This document shows positions 12,592 through 13,084 of a DNA stretch of 13,084 nt, piece after piece. How positions within the stretch are numbered: the stretch's first letter is position 1; each line of letters opens with the position of its first letter. Under the pieces are notes generated by a model. The model made no database searches, was not told the DNA's origin, and worked only from the letters and a program-made list of their open reading frames with translations. The stretch is from Bacillota bacterium (GTDB lineage Bacteria > Bacillota > Clostridia > DSM-8532), in contig JAEYPI010000197.1 in the NCBI GenBank assembly GCA_023410885.1, positions 1-13,084 on the forward strand, written 5' to 3'. The translations under genes and the position numbers were made by a program.

Positions 12592-13084
12592 TTATTGAAC
12601 CATCATATTTCTGACTCGGACATAGGGGCCGCCAAATCCCACAGGGAGCGGATATTGCTCCATCTTACCACAGCCGCCCGTGACAAAAGATAATAGCTCA
12701 AGCTGATCTGAAAGTCCGTCAATTTCGGACAAGGTCTCAAAAACAGTTCCGCTGATAACGGAGATATTGACGGGCTCGGTAATCTTACCGTTCTTAATTC
12801 GGTAGGCCAGCGAGGGTGCTATGGTGAAGGTGGAAAGGCCAGAACCATGCTTGATCTGCTCAATTAAAAAGCCATTCTCTACTTCTGAAATAAGCTCTTC
12901 CTTCGTTTTGCTACCTGGCTTTATGTAGGTAGTGGTCATACGCACGATAGGTTCATATTCGAAATTGATGGCCCGGGCATTACCGGTTACCTCCTCCTCA
13001 AGCAGTGCTGCTGTCGAAGCACTGTGAAGCCTTCCCGTCAGGATGCCGTCCTTGATGAGATAGGTTTCCCTGGCCTTTGTACCC
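12592..13084 (-). CDS. tldD: TldD-like metalloprotease, C-terminal part (5' end beyond the window)
   Basis: The frame is open from the stop at 12592 to the window edge (164 codons), so the gene starts outside. The visible part carries clear TldD features: KARETYLIKDGILTGRLHS, a TGNARA motif, PIVRMTTTYIKPGS, IKNGKITEPVNISVISG, and near the end GGCGK followed by LPVGFGGPYVRVRNMMV. The zinc-binding HExxxH helix of TldD lies in the N-terminal half and cannot be checked here. A GTG at 12943-12945 is an internal codon, not the start. The TldE-like gene follows 67 bases downstream and probably forms an operon and a heterodimer with it. Confidence 0.88.
   Translation of the reverse strand, partial: GTKARETYLIKDGILTGRLHSASTAALLEEEVTGNARAINFEYEPIVRMTTTYIKPGSKTKEELISEVENGFLIEQIKHGSGLSTFTIAPSLAYRIKNGKITEPVNISVISGTVFETLSEIDGLSDQLELLSFVTGGCGKMEQYPLPVGFGGPYVRVRNMMVQ

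Noticed and set aside
12592..12945. Complete small gene starting at the GTG at 12945
   Set aside because: The frame continues to the window edge with clear TldD sequence (KARETYLIKDG, TGNARA), so this is the 3' part of a longer gene.
1..13084. CRISPR arrays, tRNA or rRNA genes, prophage or transposase genes
   Set aside because: No regularly spaced repeats, no cloverleaf with a tRNA 3' end and no transposase, integrase or phage proteins were seen on either strand.

Overview
The window looks like a chromosomal segment of an anaerobic, spore-former-type Firmicute (class Clostridia, moderate GC). The pointers are a canonical T-box leader, strong GGAGG-type ribosome-binding sites with some GTG and TTG starts, the split two-subunit iron-sulfur L-serine dehydratase typical of Gram-positives, an archaeal/eukaryotic-type prolyl-tRNA synthetase beside a bacterial-type one, and palindromic GGGGACGG/CCGTCCCC repeats known from many clostridial genomes. 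The genus cannot be fixed from the sequence alone.

Layout. (1) 1-415: tail of a palindromic repeat, a strong promoter (TTGACA-N18-TATAAT), a proline-type T-box riboswitch with intrinsic terminator, and a 59-nt palindrome sitting between that terminator and the first gene. (2) 416-3703, plus strand: two non-orthologous prolyl-tRNA synthetases in tandem, a bacterial type with an editing insertion domain (569 aa) and an archaeal/eukaryotic type with a C-terminal zinc module (478 aa). No terminator is visible between them, so the T-box may control both. (3) 3740-3784: another palindromic repeat marks the boundary. (4) 3871-9669, plus strand: a tightly packed five-gene signalling cassette: REC-histidine kinase hybrid, membrane-anchored solute-binding-protein-like sensor, membrane PAS histidine kinase with an insertion in its dimerisation domain, stand-alone REC protein, and an AraC-type response regulator. 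(5) 9725-11303, plus strand: sdaAB-sdaAA, the two subunits of L-serine dehydratase. (6) 11298-13084, minus strand: a TldE/PmbA-like gene and, upstream of it, the C-terminal part of a TldD-like protease gene cut by the window end. Its 3' end overlaps sdaAA by 6 bases.

How it may work together. The T-box reads uncharged tRNA-Pro and raises prolyl-tRNA synthetase supply under proline shortage. The signalling cassette has its own ligand-binding candidate (a family-3 solute-binding fold, often specific for amino acids), two kinases, three receiver domains and one DNA-binding output. The output gene lies 55 bases upstream of the serine dehydratase genes, so amino-acid-responsive control of serine breakdown is a testable guess, not something the sequence proves. 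The signalling cassette is the best candidate here for an incompletely described system. The other genes are known families in an interesting arrangement.
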